Positions 8,333 through 17,326 of a stretch of DNA of 64,000 nt are shown piece by piece (within the stretch, counting starts at the first letter, position 1; each line of letters begins with the position of its first letter). The translations under genes were made by a program, and so were the position numbers. The notes below the pieces were generated by a model. That model had not been told where the DNA came from, did not search any database, and saw only the letters and a program-made list of their open reading frames with translations. Source of the DNA: Streptococcus oralis Uo5 (GTDB lineage: Bacteria; Bacillota; Bacilli; Lactobacillales; Streptococcaceae); contig NC_015291.1 of NCBI RefSeq assembly GCF_000253155.1, positions 1,397,001 through 1,461,000 of the forward strand, in the 5' to 3' direction.

Positions 8333-9479
8333 CTCTCTTTTGAAGTGCGTACATAACAAAGATAGAAGTGACAATCAACCAGCATCCTAGAATGGTGAAG
8401 ACCAACATACCGTTTTGAGTCACCAAGCCAATCGCCCCAAGAATGAAAGGTGTCGTAAAGGCTCCAAAGCTGCATCCTAGCACTGCAAAAGATGTTGCCT
8501 GATTAAGGAGCTTGGCTGGGATTCTTTCAGAAAGAAGCTGAAAGACAGTGGTCAAGGCTACGCTGTAGGCAAAACCTGCCACAACACTTCCAACTACCAT
8601 CACACCCAATGACGGAGACAAGGCAATCACAATCTGCCCCAATCCAAAGGTGATACCTGACCAAAGGAGCAACCTTTCTTTAAACAGAGAGATAAAGAAA
8701 GAAAAACTCACACCTGCCAAGATACCAATCAACTGCATGATACTTAAAACCAAACTCGATAACTGGGCATCCCCTAGACCTCTTTCCACCATCAGACTAG
8801 GAATACGAATGGTGATAGCTGTGTTGGTACAGACAACAACTGCTGCTTCGACAGCCAAGAGAAAAATTAAGCCTTTCATCTGTCCTGTCAAACGAGTCGT
8901 TTCGGCCTCTTTTTTCTTTGTTTCTTTCTTTTCTTTGACATAAGGGACAAAGAGCAGATAAAGAATCAATACTAAAAATCCCGCACTGTAGGCCAAGAAG
9001 GTCACTGTCCACCCAAAGGATAAGAGCTGACCGACCACTAGAGTCAAAATCGACGCCCCAACAACTTCTGCTGATCCGCGGAGACCCAGCATCTGGATCC
9101 GTGTCTTTCCATGATAGCGTTCACTGATAATGGAAATGGCCTTGGCATTGATCATCCCCACGCCCAAACCAAATAAAATCCGCATAGCAAAGACAAAGTT
9201 ATAATCCTGATACCAGAAGGGAGCTGTTCCACCGATAGAGAGGATGAGAAGTCCCAGACTAATCTGAAGTCGCTCAGGAAGCAAACGCTCCAAAAACCCA
9301 TTTAAAATCAGCATAATCATGATTCCAAAAGAAGGGAGACTGACCAGGAGCTCGATTTGTTCTTTGGGGGAGCCTTGATAATAGTCAAACATGGCTGGCA
9401 GAGCACTTGAGATGGAAAAGGAGGTAATCAAAACGAGGGAGAGGGCCAAAATACTAGCCCGTTCTAAATATTGTTTCAT
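8328..9479 (-). CDS. MFS transporter of unknown substrate
   Basis: A 383-residue integral membrane protein with about twelve hydrophobic helices in two halves, separated by a charged loop (KEKKETKKKEAETTR) near residues 186-200. Between helices 2 and 3 it has the loop GFLERLLPERLQ, a degenerate version of the MFS signature. The general pattern is that of drug/metabolite efflux or cyanate-permease-like MFS proteins; the substrate cannot be read from sequence. It is monocistronic, with its own hairpin at the stop codon. Confidence 0.8.
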   Translation of the reverse strand: MKQYLERASILALSLVLITSFSISSALPAMFDYYQGSPKEQIELLVSLPSFGIMIMLILNGFLERLLPERLQISLGLLILSIGGTAPFWYQDYNFVFAMRILFGLGVGMINAKAISIISERYHGKTRIQMLGLRGSAEVVGASILTLVVGQLLSFGWTVTFLAYSAGFLVLILYLLFVPYVKEKKETKKKEAETTRLTGQMKGLIFLLAVEAAVVVCTNTAITIRIPSLMVERGLGDAQLSSLVLSIMQLIGILAGVSFSFFISLFKERLLLWSGITFGLGQIVIALSPSLGVMVVGSVVAGFAYSVALTTVFQLLSERIPAKLLNQATSFAVLGCSFGAFTTPFILGAIGLVTQNGMLVFTILGCWLIVTSIFVMYALQKRA

Positions 9480-9591
9480 GGATTTTCTTTCTATATATTT
9501 CTCACTGTTGATCCTTGTAAAAGGAAGATGGCAAGAAAAGAAGGAGCCCGATTGAACTAGAGACTCCGTCCTAACTTTCCTAATAGGAAGA

Positions 9592-10215
9592 CTATTTTCG
9601 CTTGATTTGCTTGATCAGATAGAAGATGAAGCCTGCAACCATATACGCCGCAAAAATGATCAAACACCATTTGATAACCACGTCCCAACCCTTGTTCACA
9701 TTTAAAAAGAAATAAGGGAAGGGATTGTCCTTGGAATTCGGAATATTGAGTTTTAAGACCAGACCGTTAAACAAGGCAAAAATCATATAAACCAAGGGCA
9801 ATATGGTCCACAAGACTGGATCCCAGATCTTGTATTGACCCCGTTTATCAAAGAAGAGGGTGTCGGCTAAAAACCAGAGTGGAACGATATAGTGGCAAAG
9901 GAAATTTTCCACTCTGTAAAAGTCTGTCGCGATCGGAGCAAGCATAAAATGGTAAATCACACAGGTAATCATGATACTCATGGTAACGCCACCCTTGAGA
10001 CGAAGTAGGGTCGAATTTTGCCAATTTTCACCTGAACGGCTCATCACACGGAGCAAATAGCCCGTGAAAATCGTTACCAAAAGATTGGACAACACTGTGT
10101 AGTAAAGGAGCATACCAAAGCCACCGTGCTTGGTAATCTCCAAATAAACTCCTGTAAATGCCGCTAAGAACAAAAGTACACGACTATAAAAGATAAATTT
10201 ATAATTCAGTTTCAT
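9592..10215 (-). CDS. Pr6Pr-family membrane protein
   Basis: A 207-residue protein with six predicted membrane helices. The features FxxYTxLSNLL (YYTVLSNLLV) near residue 40, ICHFxxxP-like spacing (CHYIVPLWFLADTLFF) and a GW near the end match the Pr6Pr/FAR-17a-like group of bacterial six-helix proteins. Function is unknown. It starts two bases from the end of the upstream yjdM gene, so the two are probably one transcript. No signal peptide is separable from the first helix. Confidence 0.75.
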   Translation of the reverse strand: MKLNYKFIFYSRVLLFLAAFTGVYLEITKHGGFGMLLYYTVLSNLLVTIFTGYLLRVMSRSGENWQNSTLLRLKGGVTMSIMITCVIYHFMLAPIATDFYRVENFLCHYIVPLWFLADTLFFDKRGQYKIWDPVLWTILPLVYMIFALFNGLVLKLNIPNSKDNPFPYFFLNVNKGWDVVIKWCLIIFAAYMVAGFIFYLIKQIKRK

Positions 10216-10217
10216 GG

Positions 10218-10556
10218 CTAGATTTTCTTAACAAATTCTGACTTGAGTTTCATGGCTCCAAAACCATCAATCTTACAGTCGATGTTGTGGTCACCTTCTA
10301 CGATACGGATATTTTTAACGCGAGTTCCTTGTTTCAAATCCTTTGGCGCACCTTTTACTTTCAAGTCCTTGATAAGGGTTACAGTATCGCCGTCAGCCAA
10401 TTTATTTCCATTGGCATCGATAGCAACAACACCTTCTTCTACTTCTGCAACTTCTGCAGGATTCCACTCATAGGCACACTCTGGGCAGACCAAGAGACTT
10501 CCGTCTTCGTAGACATATTCTGAATTACATTTTGGGCAATTTGGTAAGTTGTTCAT
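10218..10556 (-). CDS. yjdM: YjdM/PhnA-type zinc-ribbon protein
   Basis: A 112-residue cytosolic protein: an N-terminal zinc ribbon (CPKC at residues 7-10 and CPEC about 15 residues later), then a small SH3-like KOW-type barrel ([15 protein letters not shown]). This is the alkylphosphonate-utilisation YjdM/PhnA family, whose members are found in bacteria without phosphonate genes; the real role is unknown. The ATG at 10556 has a strong AGGAGG seven bases upstream, so the longer reading starting at 10577 is not used. Confidence 0.85.
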   Translation of the reverse strand: MNNLPNCPKCNSEYVYEDGSLLVCPECAYEWNPAEVAEVEEGVVAIDANGNKLADGDTVTLIKDLKVKGAPKDLKQGTRVKNIRIVEGDHNIDCKIDGFGAMKLKSEFVKKI

Positions 10557-10663
10557 AAGTCCTCCTAAAACTAACAATTATTCTTTAAAATTCATATGTT
10601 ATTGAACAGCAACTATTATACCGTAAAATCCTACTTTTGACAATGTGTCCTAAGTCCAGCAGA

Positions 10664-10699
10664 CAAAAAAATCATGCAACTGTTTACAGTTACATGACT
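10664..10699 (-). terminator. terminator of dpr
   Basis: On the minus strand TCATGTAACTGT and ACAGTTGCATGA form a 12-bp stem with one mismatch around a two-base loop, then seven Ts. Confidence 0.85.
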
Positions 10700-10765
10700 T
10701 TTAAAAGATGATTGGTCATGGGCACTTATCAAGCACCACATGATAAAAGGGGTAGCAACTATATT

Positions 10766-11284
10766 TTACAAACCAGGAGCTTGTCCAAGTTCTGCTGCAA
10801 GCATCCAAACTGTTTTCTCAAGTTCAGCCTTAGCACCAACAAAGATATCGTTTGTAACATCATCGCCTTCTTCATCAGTCACATCCAAAGCTTTTTGGAA
10901 AAGAGCGATGAGGTAGCGATAAATCGCTAGAACACGTTCCAAGCTTTCTTCAACGTTACGGAATTCTCCTTCTTCTTCTTCGATTTCACTGTGTTGAAGG
11001 AATTCTGTCAAAGTTGAGTAAGGTTTGCCGCCAAGGGTGATCAAACGTTCGCTGATTTCGTCAAGATAGCCATCAAGGCTGTCCATGTATTCATCCATTT
11101 TTGGATGCCATACGAGGAAACCACGACCACGCATATACCAGTGAACTTGGTGAAGGGCAATGTGAGCCACATACAAGTCCGCTACTGCTTGGTTCAATAC
11201 TTCCTTTGTTTTTGCCAATGCTACTGGCGCTGTTTTAGATAATGTTGTTACGTCTTTTACTGCTTCTTTTTTCAATTCAACCAT
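10766..11284 (-). CDS. dpr: Dpr, Dps-family iron-binding peroxide resistance protein
   Basis: A 172-residue four-helix ferritin-like protein that assembles into a 12-mer shell and sequesters iron, preventing Fenton chemistry in catalase-negative streptococci. The Dps ferroxidase residues are present in HQVHWYMRG (His), and in the [17 protein letters not shown] block (Asp and Glu). Length and context match pneumococcal Dpr. The gene is monocistronic, with an AGAGGT ribosome site before ATG and an inverted repeat (CTACT-TCAC-AGTAG, 11314-11327) within the leader that could be an operator. Confidence 0.93.
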   Translation of the reverse strand: MVELKKEAVKDVTTLSKTAPVALAKTKEVLNQAVADLYVAHIALHQVHWYMRGRGFLVWHPKMDEYMDSLDGYLDEISERLITLGGKPYSTLTEFLQHSEIEEEEGEFRNVEESLERVLAIYRYLIALFQKALDVTDEEGDDVTNDIFVGAKAELEKTVWMLAAELGQAPGL

Positions 11285-11313
11285 ATTTCTTACCTCTTTT
11301 CATTTTTTTATAA

Positions 11314-11327
11314 CTACTTCACAGTAG
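11314..11327. promoter_or_regulatory. inverted repeat upstream of dpr
   Basis: CTACT and AGTAG flank TCAC, about 30-43 bp before the dpr start. It does not match the standard PerR box, so the regulator is not assigned. Confidence 0.35.
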
Positions 11328-11433
11328 CTATAATACAAGTATACTACTACCAGAAAATGATATCAAGGAAAATGTACTATCTGAGAAAAGTTGCAATAGA
11401 CTGATAATTTAAGAAAAATATACAGAATTTTTT

Positions 11434-11462
11434 AAAAAAAAGACAGTCTTAGAAGACTGTCT
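11434..11462 (-). terminator. terminator of tpiA
   Basis: AGACAGTCTT pairs with AAGACTGTCT, followed on the minus strand by eight Ts. Confidence 0.9.
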
Positions 11463-11475
11463 GGAATAACTGAGA

Positions 11476-12234
11476 TTATTTTACAAAATCAAGCAATGCC
11501 AAGAAGCTTTCAGCTTCAAGTGACGCACCACCAACAAGGGCACCGTCAACGTCTGGGCAAGCCATGTATGAAGCAACATTTTCAGGTTTAACAGAACCAC
11601 CGTATTGAACACGAACTTTGTCCGCAACTTCTTGACCAAAGTCAGCTGCTACAACGTCACGAACAACTTTACACATTTTTTGTGCATCGTCTTGTGAAGC
11701 TGATTTACCAGTACCGATAGCCCAGATTGGCTCATAAGCGATAACTGATGCAGCAACTTGTTCAGCTGTCAATCCAGCCAATGCAGCAGATACTTGGGCA
11801 CCTACGAATTCAGCAGCTTTACCAGCTTCGTAAGTTTCAAGTGATTCACCACAACAGATGATTGGAAGCATACCGTTTGCAAAGATTGCTTTTGCTTTTT
11901 TATTGATATCTTCGTCAGTTTCATGGAAGTAGTCACGACGCTCTGAGTGACCGATAACAACGTAGTCAGTACCGATTTCTTTCAAAACTTGTGGGCTAGT
12001 TTCACCAGTGAAAGCACCTGCATTTTCAAAGTAGCAGTTTTGAGCAGCAACTTTAAGGTTTGAACCTTTAGCAGCAGCAAGAACAGCTGTCAAATCAACT
12101 GCAGGAGCTGCGATACCTGCTTCAACAAGGTCTGATGAAGGAAGTTTTGATGCAACGGCTTCAACGAATGCTTTTGCTTCTTCTGGATTTTTGTTCATTT
12201 TCCAGTTACCAGCGATAAATGGTTTACGTGACAT
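11476..12234 (-). CDS. tpiA: Triosephosphate isomerase
   Basis: A 252-residue TIM-barrel glycolytic enzyme interconverting dihydroxyacetone phosphate and glyceraldehyde 3-phosphate. The catalytic set is present: Asn/Lys in GNWKMN near residue 10, His in GHSERR, Glu in [11 protein letters not shown], and the phosphate-binding YGGSVKPEN. The start [11 protein letters not shown] at 12234 has AGAGGT eight bases upstream; the 21 upstream codons in frame are not conserved in the family. It is monocistronic with strong termination, as expected for a highly expressed gene. Confidence 0.97.
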   Translation of the reverse strand: MSRKPFIAGNWKMNKNPEEAKAFVEAVASKLPSSDLVEAGIAAPAVDLTAVLAAAKGSNLKVAAQNCYFENAGAFTGETSPQVLKEIGTDYVVIGHSERRDYFHETDEDINKKAKAIFANGMLPIICCGESLETYEAGKAAEFVGAQVSAALAGLTAEQVAASVIAYEPIWAIGTGKSASQDDAQKMCKVVRDVVAADFGQEVADKVRVQYGGSVKPENVASYMACPDVDGALVGGASLEAESFLALLDFVK

Positions 12235-12330
12235 TTCACATACCTCTTTTTTCATTTTATTCACTATTATTCTATCATATTTATAAGGAGCTTGCAAACC
12301 TTACTCTAATTTTCAAGATTTTTCAAGCGA

Positions 12331-13008
12331 CTAATCTTGCCACAAATTCATGGCATCGAGAAAATCAGCCGAAGCCTGAACTTGTTTGGGATTATTCGCT
12401 TCTCGCTCTGCTCGTTTGGCCTCTACCTGAGTCACAGACTGAATGCCTTCATGGCGCCAGTTTCGTAGGATTGCCTGAATATATTTCCAGTTTGGCTTGC
12501 CATTGAGGACGGCCTCTCGGAGAGCTTCCTTAATCAAATCCGCCTTAACTCCGTCTTCTTTGACTGTCTTAGAAAGATCTTCGATTTCAAATGGCGTTAA
12601 CAAGCGTCCCAATTCCTGCTGAAACGTTTCAACCAGATCCTTCAATTGATTTTGCGGGTTGGGGGCTGTTGTAGCTGGAGTTTGGCTGTCTAGCAAGCTA
12701 TCCAAGCGTTCAAAAGCCAAACTAGCATCAAAAATGAGCTCAATTTCCCCATTTAGTTCAATGGTACGATATTGTAGTAACCCATTTTCTGTCAAATTCG
12801 AAATGGATTGGTTGACATCTGCTACTTCTTTCCCAATGATTTCAGCAATCTGACTAGGCGAAACATCTCCTAGGGCTGTGGTATTTTGTAAATAGAAAAA
12901 TTGCCAGACGAGAAAATCTTCGCTGGAAGGAAAGAGTTCCTTAAAATGCAAGAGCAGGGCACTTGGCAAAACCAAGTTCCCTGATTTAAAAGCGTCAAAA
13001 TATGTCAT
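12331..13008 (-). CDS. dnaD: DnaD-domain primosome protein
   Basis: A 225-residue replication-initiation protein with an N-terminal winged-helix region (about 1-100) and a C-terminal DnaB_2/DDBH2 domain ending in the WKYIQAILRNW motif typical of DnaD (residues about 180-190). In Firmicutes DnaD acts with DnaB and DnaI to load the replicative helicase. It follows metA by eight bases and is therefore co-transcribed with it. Confidence 0.85.
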   Translation of the reverse strand: MTYFDAFKSGNLVLPSALLLHFKELFPSSEDFLVWQFFYLQNTTALGDVSPSQIAEIIGKEVADVNQSISNLTENGLLQYRTIELNGEIELIFDASLAFERLDSLLDSQTPATTAPNPQNQLKDLVETFQQELGRLLTPFEIEDLSKTVKEDGVKADLIKEALREAVLNGKPNWKYIQAILRNWRHEGIQSVTQVEAKRAEREANNPKQVQASADFLDAMNLWQD

Positions 13009-13016
13009 AATTCCTC

Positions 13017-13961
13017 TTATAGATATCCAAATGCAGCCGCATCATCCTCTACCTTTCTCCAGTCAAAAGGGGTTTCTTGATAAACTGCATAGTTTACCCA
13101 ATTGCTGAAAAAGAGGGCAGCTGATGAAGACCAACAAAGACAGGGCGTCTCATTTACATCATCATTTTTAAAGTAGTTCTCTGGGATATGAGGATCGAGT
13201 CCCGCCTCATAATCACGAAAATACTCTCTTGCCAAAGTGTCACGATCATACTCCAAATGACCAAAACTATAAATCTCACGCAAATCTCGACTAGCTAGGA
13301 TAGAAACCCCAACCTCAGGACCTTCTGATAGAATCTCAAGATTGGTCTTGTTTAAGATCTCTTCTTTTAAAATCTCCGTATGACGAGAATGAGGAGCTAC
13401 ATAGCGATCATCAAACCCTCTAAAAAGAAGGTGCCCTTCTTTCAAGGTGTCCTGTGGATAAATGCCTGATAGTTTCCGATCCATCTGGTGCTTTTCAACG
13501 CCATAGCGAACATAAAGACCTGCTTGAGCTCCCCAACAGATATGGAGGGTTGAAAAAACATGCGTCTCAGACCATTCGATGACCTGTTTGAATTCCTCCC
13601 AGTAATCTACCTCTTCAAAAGGTAAATGCTCTACTGGTGCTCCTGTGATAATCAGTCCATCAAAAAAATCATCCTTGACCTCTGGAAAGGTCTTATAGAA
13701 GGTTTCCATATGTTCGGAACGAGTTGTCTTGGAACGATGTGTTTCCATATATAAGAAATCAATATCTAGTTGCAAAGGGGTATTAGCCAAATGCCGCAAG
13801 AGTTGCGTTTCTGTTACCATTTTTTGAGGCATGAGATTTAAAATCAAAATCTTCAAGGGGCGAATATCCTGATGAGCGGCCCGTTGGTCGTCCATAACAA
13901 AGATATTTTCTGTCCTTAAAATCTCCACAGCTGGTAATTTTTTATCAATTCGAATCGGCAT
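13017..13961 (-). CDS. metA: Homoserine O-acetyltransferase (MetA family)
   Basis: A 314-residue MetA-family acyltransferase that activates homoserine for methionine synthesis. The nucleophile is Cys142 in HICWGAQAG. Residue 111 is Glu ([10 protein letters not shown]), which in characterised MetA enzymes selects acetyl-CoA, whereas a small residue there allows succinyl-CoA; hence I call an acetyltransferase despite the traditional succinyltransferase name. It starts downstream of a promoter carrying a MET-box-like operator. dnaD follows in the same transcript. Confidence 0.9.
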   Translation of the reverse strand: MPIRIDKKLPAVEILRTENIFVMDDQRAAHQDIRPLKILILNLMPQKMVTETQLLRHLANTPLQLDIDFLYMETHRSKTTRSEHMETFYKTFPEVKDDFFDGLIITGAPVEHLPFEEVDYWEEFKQVIEWSETHVFSTLHICWGAQAGLYVRYGVEKHQMDRKLSGIYPQDTLKEGHLLFRGFDDRYVAPHSRHTEILKEEILNKTNLEILSEGPEVGVSILASRDLREIYSFGHLEYDRDTLAREYFRDYEAGLDPHIPENYFKNDDVNETPCLCWSSSAALFFSNWVNYAVYQETPFDWRKVEDDAAAFGYL

Positions 13962-14041
13962 AATACCCTCCTAACAGTTCTCTATTTCGGGAATGATGTT
14001 GTCTGTTTGAAAGTAAAAACCTCCAAATACTTCTTCCCTTT

Positions 14042-14075
14042 ATTATACTGTATGAAGATATAGTTTTCAATTATA
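14042..14075 (-). promoter_or_regulatory. metA promoter with MtaR/CmbR-type MET box
   Basis: On the minus strand TTGAAA (14070-14065), 17 bp, TATAAT (14047-14042). The near-palindrome TATAGTT-TTC-AATTATA at 14059-14075 overlaps the -35 and differs at one base from the TATAGTT-N3-AACTATA box assigned to the streptococcal LysR regulators MtaR/CmbR. Further TATAGTT copies lie just upstream (14072-14100). Confidence 0.6.
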
Positions 14076-14114
14076 GTTTTTCTCTAACTAGCTATAGTTA
14101 ATTTATATAGCAGA

Positions 14115-14146
14115 TGAAGAGAAAACAGCCCCAAGGACTGTTTTCA
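14115..14146 (-). terminator. terminator of apt
   Basis: GAAAACAG and CTGTTTTC form the outer stem immediately after the apt stop, with a T-rich tail on the minus strand. Confidence 0.7.
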
Positions 14147-14659
14147 TTAATAATGCATAAGAACCTTGTAATCGTAGTCTCCGATTTTTTCACGGCCTTT
14201 AAGCTCATCCAACTCAATCAAGAAAGCACAACCGGCTACAACTCCACCAAGTCTTTCAATCATCTCAATCGTTGCCTTGACAGTTCCACCTGTTGCCAAA
14301 AGATCATCTACGATGAGAACACGTTGGCCTGGCTTGATCGCATCTGCATGCATGGTCAAGGTATCAATACCGTACTCTTTCTCATAGTCAGCAGAAATCA
14401 CTTCACGTGGTAATTTCCCTGGTTTACGAACGGGTGCAAAGCCAATTCCCAACTCAAAAGCAACTGGACAGCCAACAATAAATCCGCGAGCCTCTGGACC
14501 CACGATCATGTCGATTTTCTTGTCAGTTGCATACTGAACGATTTCACGAACAGCATAGCTATATGCATTTCCATCTGCCATTAAAGGGCTGATATCACGG
14601 AAGGTGATGCCTTCCTTGGGATAATTTTCAATCGTTGCGATATAATCTTTTAAATTCAT
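14147..14659 (-). CDS. apt: Adenine phosphoribosyltransferase
   Basis: A 170-residue purine salvage enzyme converting adenine and PRPP to AMP. The PRPP-binding loop [13 protein letters not shown] is at about residues 115-127, and the adenine-site GPEARGF motif is at about residue 58. Length is as usual for the family. It is monocistronic between the methyltransferase gene and the metA promoter. Confidence 0.96.
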   Translation of the reverse strand: MNLKDYIATIENYPKEGITFRDISPLMADGNAYSYAVREIVQYATDKKIDMIVGPEARGFIVGCPVAFELGIGFAPVRKPGKLPREVISADYEKEYGIDTLTMHADAIKPGQRVLIVDDLLATGGTVKATIEMIERLGGVVAGCAFLIELDELKGREKIGDYDYKVLMHY

Positions 14660-14745
14660 CTTTTTCTTTCTTTCAAAGTTTTTTACTCTCTATTATAGCA
14701 TATTTTTTAAGAAAGAAAAAAGGAAAAGTTAACTTCAATAATTAT

Positions 14746-15504
14746 CTAACGATTTGACGATTTATAACTAGCCATAGCAATAAAGCCCAATTTCTGTTTA
14801 TTCTTAGCAAACATTTTATACATAGTTAAAAACTGCTTTCTATTCTCCTTTTTACAAGCATTTACGCAAATTTTCAAAGTTCCTAGCCAACCTTCGTCAT
14901 AAATCATACCTGATAATTTCATTAATGTCATTTCACCAGTCAATATTTTCACATCACGATAACCTGATTCTATCATCACCTGTTCCCAACCATCTTGAGT
15001 TAAAGGACCTACATTTACATGAATTGCTTGTGACAATTCCTGTCTGACAGACTCTTTAGCCTCCTTAAGAAGCACATCATGTGTCAAAAGAAGACCTTCA
15101 GGTTTTAAAACCCTTAGATACTCCATTACACATTTTTTCTTAGCTTGATCGGCTTGCATAGTCAGCATAGCTTCATTTATAACAATATCAAAACTAGCAT
15201 CTTCATAAGGAAGTTTCATTGCATTTGCTCTTTCAAATCTGATCAAATGACCAACACCTGCCGTTTCAGCAGATTTTTTAGCCACTTCTAAGGCTTGTCC
15301 ATCCATATCAACAGCAGTTATCTTACAACCAAAACGCTGTGCCAACTCAATTGCTGTAGTTCCCCTATTGCACGCAACTTCTAGTATTCTCTTTTCTTTT
15401 GAAAATTCTCCTTCCGCAATTAACCAATCTGTAGCACGTTTTCCACCTGGACGTAAGCGTTTTTTCCCCAGTTTTGCTAAAAACTTATGACCTGCTTCTG
15501 ACAT
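14746..15504 (-). CDS. Class I SAM-dependent methyltransferase
   Basis: A 252-residue methyltransferase. Motif I is ILEVACNRGTTAIELA (about residues 40-55), the acidic ribose-binding residue lies in ITAVDMDG, and motif IV reads FDIVINEAML. The asparagine in place of a glycine in motif I (ACNRG) is notable. The substrate is unknown. An extended -10 (TGTTATAAT) and a GAGGTG ribosome site precede the ATG. Confidence 0.8.
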   Translation of the reverse strand: MSEAGHKFLAKLGKKRLRPGGKRATDWLIAEGEFSKEKRILEVACNRGTTAIELAQRFGCKITAVDMDGQALEVAKKSAETAGVGHLIRFERANAMKLPYEDASFDIVINEAMLTMQADQAKKKCVMEYLRVLKPEGLLLTHDVLLKEAKESVRQELSQAIHVNVGPLTQDGWEQVMIESGYRDVKILTGEMTLMKLSGMIYDEGWLGTLKICVNACKKENRKQFLTMYKMFAKNKQKLGFIAMASYKSSNR

Positions 15505-15991
15505 TTGAACACCTCTATTTTTTCTTCATTATAACATAAAATTATATTATCTGACAATTCTAATCTATTATTTGATAAACTAGAATCAAAAGCATACAAG
15601 CTGCCATGACTATAGCATAAATCTATTAATCACCTCTCTAGTTCAAATTCAATTGCTCACGTAGTTTACGCATATAGTTTACGACTACATATTTGTACTT
15701 TAGAGTTGCTGGCCTCCTTATCCGCTATATGCGCTTTACTATCACGTGCCTATTCGTATAGCCAAGATTTCTCTATCTCTTTCTCTGCCGATTCTTGCTT
15801 CCAACGTCAGACTTAAACAGTCTATCCTAATGCCGTTCGATCAGCTACTCACAATAGTCAGGCTTGGGAATCACTTTTGGGTTTACTAGTATATGGTACC
15901 CACAGAGGACTTACACCTCAGATGAACGGAATGCCCGTCGTACCTAAAAAAACGAGCACTTTCGCACTCGTTCTCTGATATAAACTACTGA
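15505..15991 (-). other. 487-bp gene-free stretch, probably a decayed structured RNA
   Basis: No frame on either strand is open for more than about 60 codons here. Apart from the rplA terminator (15945-15972) and the methyltransferase promoter (about 15510-15550), the minus strand shows RNA-like folding. A three-way junction is at 15944-15895 (GGTAC/GTACC closing; ACGG/CCGT and GAGG/CCTC hairpins). A further hairpin AGACT-GTTTA-AGTCT lies downstream. The GAGGTGTAAGTCCTC hairpin resembles segments of bacterial group II intron domain I as I remember them. I cannot identify complete intron boundaries or a domain V. Confidence 0.35.
15945..15972 (-). terminator. terminator of rplK-rplA
   Basis: AACGAGTGC-GAAA-GTGCTCGTT with a GNRA loop and then seven Ts on the minus strand. 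Confidence 0.85.
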
Positions 15992-16681
15992 TTAAAGTGA
16001 GTTTACGTCAACTTTGATACCAACACCTTGAGTAGTTGTGATAGTCAAGTTTGTTACGTAAGTTCCTTTAGCTGTAGCTGGTTTTGCTTTTTGGATTGTT
16101 TCGTTGAAAGCTTTGAAGTTTTCAACCAATTTTTCAGCTTCAAATGATACTTTACCGATGATTGCTTGAACGTTACCTGCACGGTCAGCACGGTAAGTGA
16201 TTTTACCACCTTTAGACTCTTCAACTGCTTTAGCAACATCCATTGTTACAGTACCAGTTTTAGGGTTTGGCATCAAGTTACGTGGTCCAAGGACACGTCC
16301 AAGACGTCCAACAAGAGCCATCATGTCAGGTGTAGCGATAACTACGTCGAAGTCCAACCAACCGTCGTTGATTTTTGCAACAAGGTCATCTTCACCAACA
16401 AAGTCTGCACCAGCAGCTTTTGCTTCTTCAGCTTTTGCACCACGTGCGAAAACAAGAACGCGTGAAGTTTTACCTGTACCGTTTGGCAATACCATTGCGC
16501 CACGGATTTGTTGGTCAGCTTTTTTAACGTCGATGTTCAAGTTGTAAGCAACTTCTACAGTTGCGTCAAATTTTGCAAAGTTAGTTTCTTTTGCAAGTGC
16601 TACAGCTTCTTCTACACTGTATGCTTTTGTGCTGTCGATTTTCTCAAGAGCAGCACGAAGTTGTTTGCTTTTTTTAGCCAT
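15992..16681 (-). CDS. rplA: Ribosomal protein L1
   Basis: A 229-residue 50S protein forming the L1 stalk with 23S helices 76-78. It contains the L1 signature [25 protein letters not shown] block in its middle, and has the usual length. It follows rplK after a 97-base intercistronic region which carries an L1-binding mimic, suggesting autogenous translational control. Confidence 0.98.
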
Positions 16682-16699
16682 TTTCTATTCTCCTTGTAA

Positions 16700-16726
16700 G
16701 TGGTTCAATCGATTTTCATCTCCCAC
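16700..16726 (-). promoter_or_regulatory. L1-binding site mimic between rplK and rplA
   Basis: Minus-strand text GTGGGAGATGAAAATCGATTGAACCAC: a GTGG/CCAC-closed loop with the GGGAG...GAAAATC pattern that mimics the L1 site of 23S rRNA. A second copy precedes rplK. Confidence 0.6.
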
Positions 16727-16778
16727 GTCACTTCTCGAAATGATGAAGTCTTGCGGGTTATATTGGGGGTGTTATTGA

Positions 16779-17204
16779 TTAGTCAACAACAGTGAATCCC
16801 ATAGAACGAGCAGTACCTTCGATCATACGCATTGCAGACTCAATGTTTGCTGCGTTCAAATCTGGCATCTTAGTTTCTGCAATTTCTTGTACTTGTGCAC
16901 GAGTAACTGTAGCAACTTTAGTTTTGTTAGGTGTACCTGATCCTTTTTCAACACCTGCAGCTTTTTTCAAAAGAACAGCAGCTGGTGGTGTTTTTGTTAC
17001 GAAAGTAAATGATTTGTCTTCGTATACTGAGATAACAACTGGAATGATCATACCAGCTTGGTCAGCTGTACGAGCGTTGAACTCTTTTGTGAATCCCATG
17101 ATGTTGATACCAGCTTGACCAAGAGCAGGTCCAACTGGTGGAGCTGGTGTAGCTTTACCAGCAGGGATTTGCAATTTTACAAGTTTTTCGACTTTTTTAG
17201 CCAT
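16779..17204 (-). CDS. rplK: Ribosomal protein L11
   Basis: A 141-residue 50S protein of the GTPase-associated centre. It has the N-terminal proline-rich [17 protein letters not shown] segment and a C-terminal RNA-binding domain ending in GTARSMGF. It is the first gene of rplK-rplA, preceded by an AAAGGAGG ribosome site and an L1-type leader structure. Confidence 0.98.
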   Translation of the reverse strand: MAKKVEKLVKLQIPAGKATPAPPVGPALGQAGINIMGFTKEFNARTADQAGMIIPVVISVYEDKSFTFVTKTPPAAVLLKKAAGVEKGSGTPNKTKVATVTRAQVQEIAETKMPDLNAANIESAMRMIEGTARSMGFTVVD

Positions 17205-17220
17205 TTTTAAATCCTCCTTT

Positions 17221-17256
17221 GTGGTTTTGGCGGTAATTAGAGATTTTTACCTCCCA
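17221..17256 (-). promoter_or_regulatory. L1-binding leader of rplK
   Basis: Minus strand: GTGGGAGGTAAAAATC near the 5' side and ACCGCCAAAACCAC on the 3' side close a stem-loop just before the rplK ribosome site. It shares GTGGGAG..TRAAAATC with the intercistronic copy at 16700-16726, consistent with L1 autoregulation. Confidence 0.6.
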
Positions 17257-17326
17257 CAAGTATGCTTTACACATACCTTTCCATTATACACTATTTATCT
17301 AAAAATGCAAGAGAAAACTTTCATTT

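Noticed and set aside
11281..11345. PerR box upstream of dpr
   Set aside because: The inverted repeat CTACT/AGTAG does not fit the PerR consensus, so it is reported only as an unassigned repeat.
15545..15615. Possible small hydrophobic peptide (AIVMAACMLLILVYQIID) on the minus strand
   Set aside because: It would need a non-ATG start or an ATG without a ribosome site, and it lies in the decayed region; too short to support.
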